64,000 bases of DNA from Phymorhynchus buccinoides (Eukaryota; Mollusca; Gastropoda; Neogastropoda; Raphitomidae). The notes under the pieces were generated by a model, which ran no database searches, had not been told where the DNA came from, and was given only the letters and a program-made list of their open reading frames with translations. The stretch lies in NCBI GenBank assembly GCA_017654935.2, contig CM065710.1:28134104-28198103 (forward strand). Direction: 5' to 3'. Made by a program: the position numbers and the translations under genes. The first letter of the stretch is position 1; each line of letters starts with the position of its first letter. Positions 62,126 through 64,000 of the stretch are shown one piece after another.

Positions 62126-62905
62126 TGAACTGTACAGAACACAGCACCACAAATAGAATCAGTCCTGAATGTCCTGAACTGTACAGAACATAGCACCACA
62201 AACAACAGAATCAGTCAGGGTTCTGTCATGAACTGTACAGAACATAGCACCACAAACAACAGAATCAGTCAGGGTTCTGTCATGAACTGTACAGAATACA
62301 GCACCACAAACAACAGAATCAGTCAGGGTTCTGTCCTGAACTGTACAGAACACAACACCACAAACAACAGAATCAGTCAGGGTTCTGTCCTGAACTGAAC
62401 AGAACACAGCACCACAAACAACAGAATCAGTCAGGGTTCTGTCATGAACTGTACAGAACACAGCACCACAAACAACAGAATCAGTCAGGGTTCTGTCCTG
62501 AACTGTACAGAACACAGCACCACAAACAACAGAATCAGTCAGGATTCCCACAAACAGAATCAGTCAGGGTTCTTACGTAGCTGTCCTGAACTGTACGGAA
62601 CATATCACCACAAACAACAGAATCAGTCAGGGTTCCTACATAACTGTCCTGAACTGAACAGAACATATCACCACAAACAACAGAATCAGTCAGGGTTCTG
62701 TCCTGAACTGTACAGAACACAGCACCACAAACAACAGAATCAGTCAGGGTTCTGTCCTGAACTGTACAGAACACAGCACCACAAACAACAGAATCAGTCA
62801 GGGTTCTGTCCTGAACTGTACAGAACACAGCACCACAAACAACAGAATCAGTCAGGGTTCTGTCCTGAGCTGTACAGAACACAGCACCCCAAACAACAGA
62901 ATCAA
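62126..62905. repeat. 54-bp minisatellite, about 13 units
   Basis: GAACTGTACAGAACACAGCA, CCACAAACAACAGAATCAGT and CAGGGTTCTGTCCT form the unit. Two or three units (62540-62680) carry an extra GGTTCCTACATAACTGTCC, the same words found at 59338-59363 on the far side of the LINE. Confidence 0.93.
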
Positions 62906-62999
62906 TAAGTTTCCAAGATTCTGTTAACTAAAATGGTCGGGTTAAGTAGAATAATTTCGTTTGGCAAAGTGGTTTGCACAACACTTTTCCCATTTCAGA

Positions 63000-64000
63000 T
63001 TCTTCTTTTAGTGATTGACATTTGATGATTTAATGTCAATAGCTACATTGTCATGATGATGTGGGGGATAATGAAAAAAGAGGATTCTTCTAGTAATTGA
63101 CAAATTGATGATTTAATGTCAATAGCTACATAGCCATCATGATGTGGGGGTGTAATAAAAAGAAAGGATTCTTCTAGTAATTGACAAATTGATGATTTAA
63201 TGTCAATAGCTACATAGTCATGATGATGTGAGGGATAATGAAAAAAGAGGATTCTTTTAGTAATTGACAAATTGATGATTTAATGTCAATAGCTACATAG
63301 CCATCATGATGTGGGGGTGTAATAAAAAGAAAGGATTCTTCTAGTAATTGACAAATTGATGATTTAATGTCAATAGCTACATAGCCATCATGATGTGGGG
63401 GGTAATGAAAAAAGAGGACTCTTTTAGTAATTGACAAATTGATGATTTAATGTCAATAGCTACATAGCCATCATGATGTGGGGGTGTAATAAAAAGAAAG
63501 GACTCTTCTAGTAATTGACAAATTGATGATTTAATGTCAATAGCTACATAGCCATCATGATGTGGGGGGTAATGAAAAAAGAGGACTCTTTTAGTAATTG
63601 ACAAATTGATGATTTAATGTCAATAGCTACATAGCCATCATGATGTGGGGGTGTAATAAAAAGAAAGGATTCTTTTAGTAATTGACAAATTGATGATTTA
63701 ATGTCAATAGCTACATAGCCATCATGATGTGGAGGTGTAATAAAAAAAAAGAGGATTCTTTTAGTGATTGACAAATTGATGATTTAATGCCAATAGCTAC
63801 ATAGCCATCATGATGTGGGGGTGTAATAAAAAGAAAGGATTCTTCTAGTAATTGACAAATTGATGATTTAATGTCAATAGCTACATAGCCATCATGATGT
63901 GGGGGTGTAATAAAAAGAGGATTCTTCTAGTAATTGACAAATTGATGATTTAATGTCAATAGCTACATAGTCATGATGATGTGAGGGATAATGAAAAAAG
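63000..64000. repeat. 83-84 bp minisatellite with 167-bp higher-order unit, running off the window
   Basis: AGTAATTGACAAATTGATGA, TTTAATGTCAATAGCTACAT, AGCCATCATGATGTGGGGG and a variable TGTAATAAAAAGAAAGGATT / TAATGAAAAAAGAGGA spacer. Two spacer types alternate through 63000-63680, giving a 167-bp dimer, then the alternation breaks down. About 12 units; the array continues past 64000. Confidence 0.93.

Overview
This window is eukaryotic: split genes with GT-AG introns, no bacterial-type gene packing, and a very high load of microsatellites, minisatellites, SINEs, MITEs and broken LINEs. The repeat style (long CT/GA and CA runs, tRNA-headed SINEs with a conserved central domain, a palindromic TA-flanked MITE) and the cysteine-rich membrane protein fit a marine mollusc, probably a gastropod. 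No species marker is present, so that placement is inference.

Two protein-coding genes can be built from exons with matching splice phases, and they converge tail to tail. On the plus strand, positions 2177-11430 hold the last five coding exons (about 210 residues) of an M1-family zinc aminopeptidase, covering part of its C-terminal ERAP1_C-like domain; the catalytic part lies left of the window. On the minus strand, positions 57425 down to about 25822 hold the 3' two thirds or so of a type I membrane protein: nine phase 1-1 exons, each encoding one small cysteine-rich EB/EGF-like module, then a transmembrane exon, a 25-nt microexon, and a serine-rich cytoplasmic tail with a 3'UTR ending at an AATAAA near 25840. 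Its signal peptide and 5' exons lie beyond about 57.4 kb.

Region by region: 1-11.4 kb is the aminopeptidase 3' end with introns full of SINEs, MITEs and transposon remnants. 11.4-25.8 kb is intergenic or long 3'UTR, with a 19-unit minisatellite and a fold-back element carrying telomere-like arms. 25.8-57.4 kb is the membrane-protein gene, with minisatellites in nearly every intron and LINE fragments on both strands. 57.4-64 kb holds a tRNA-like SINE head, an internally deleted LINE bounded by 11-bp target-site duplications, and two minisatellites, one running off the window.

The most striking pattern is that six of the seventeen recognised coding exons sit at the edge of an intronic tandem array whose unit contains a piece of that exon plus its splice site. 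This makes ladders of decoy acceptors or donors, always on the intron side, in both genes.
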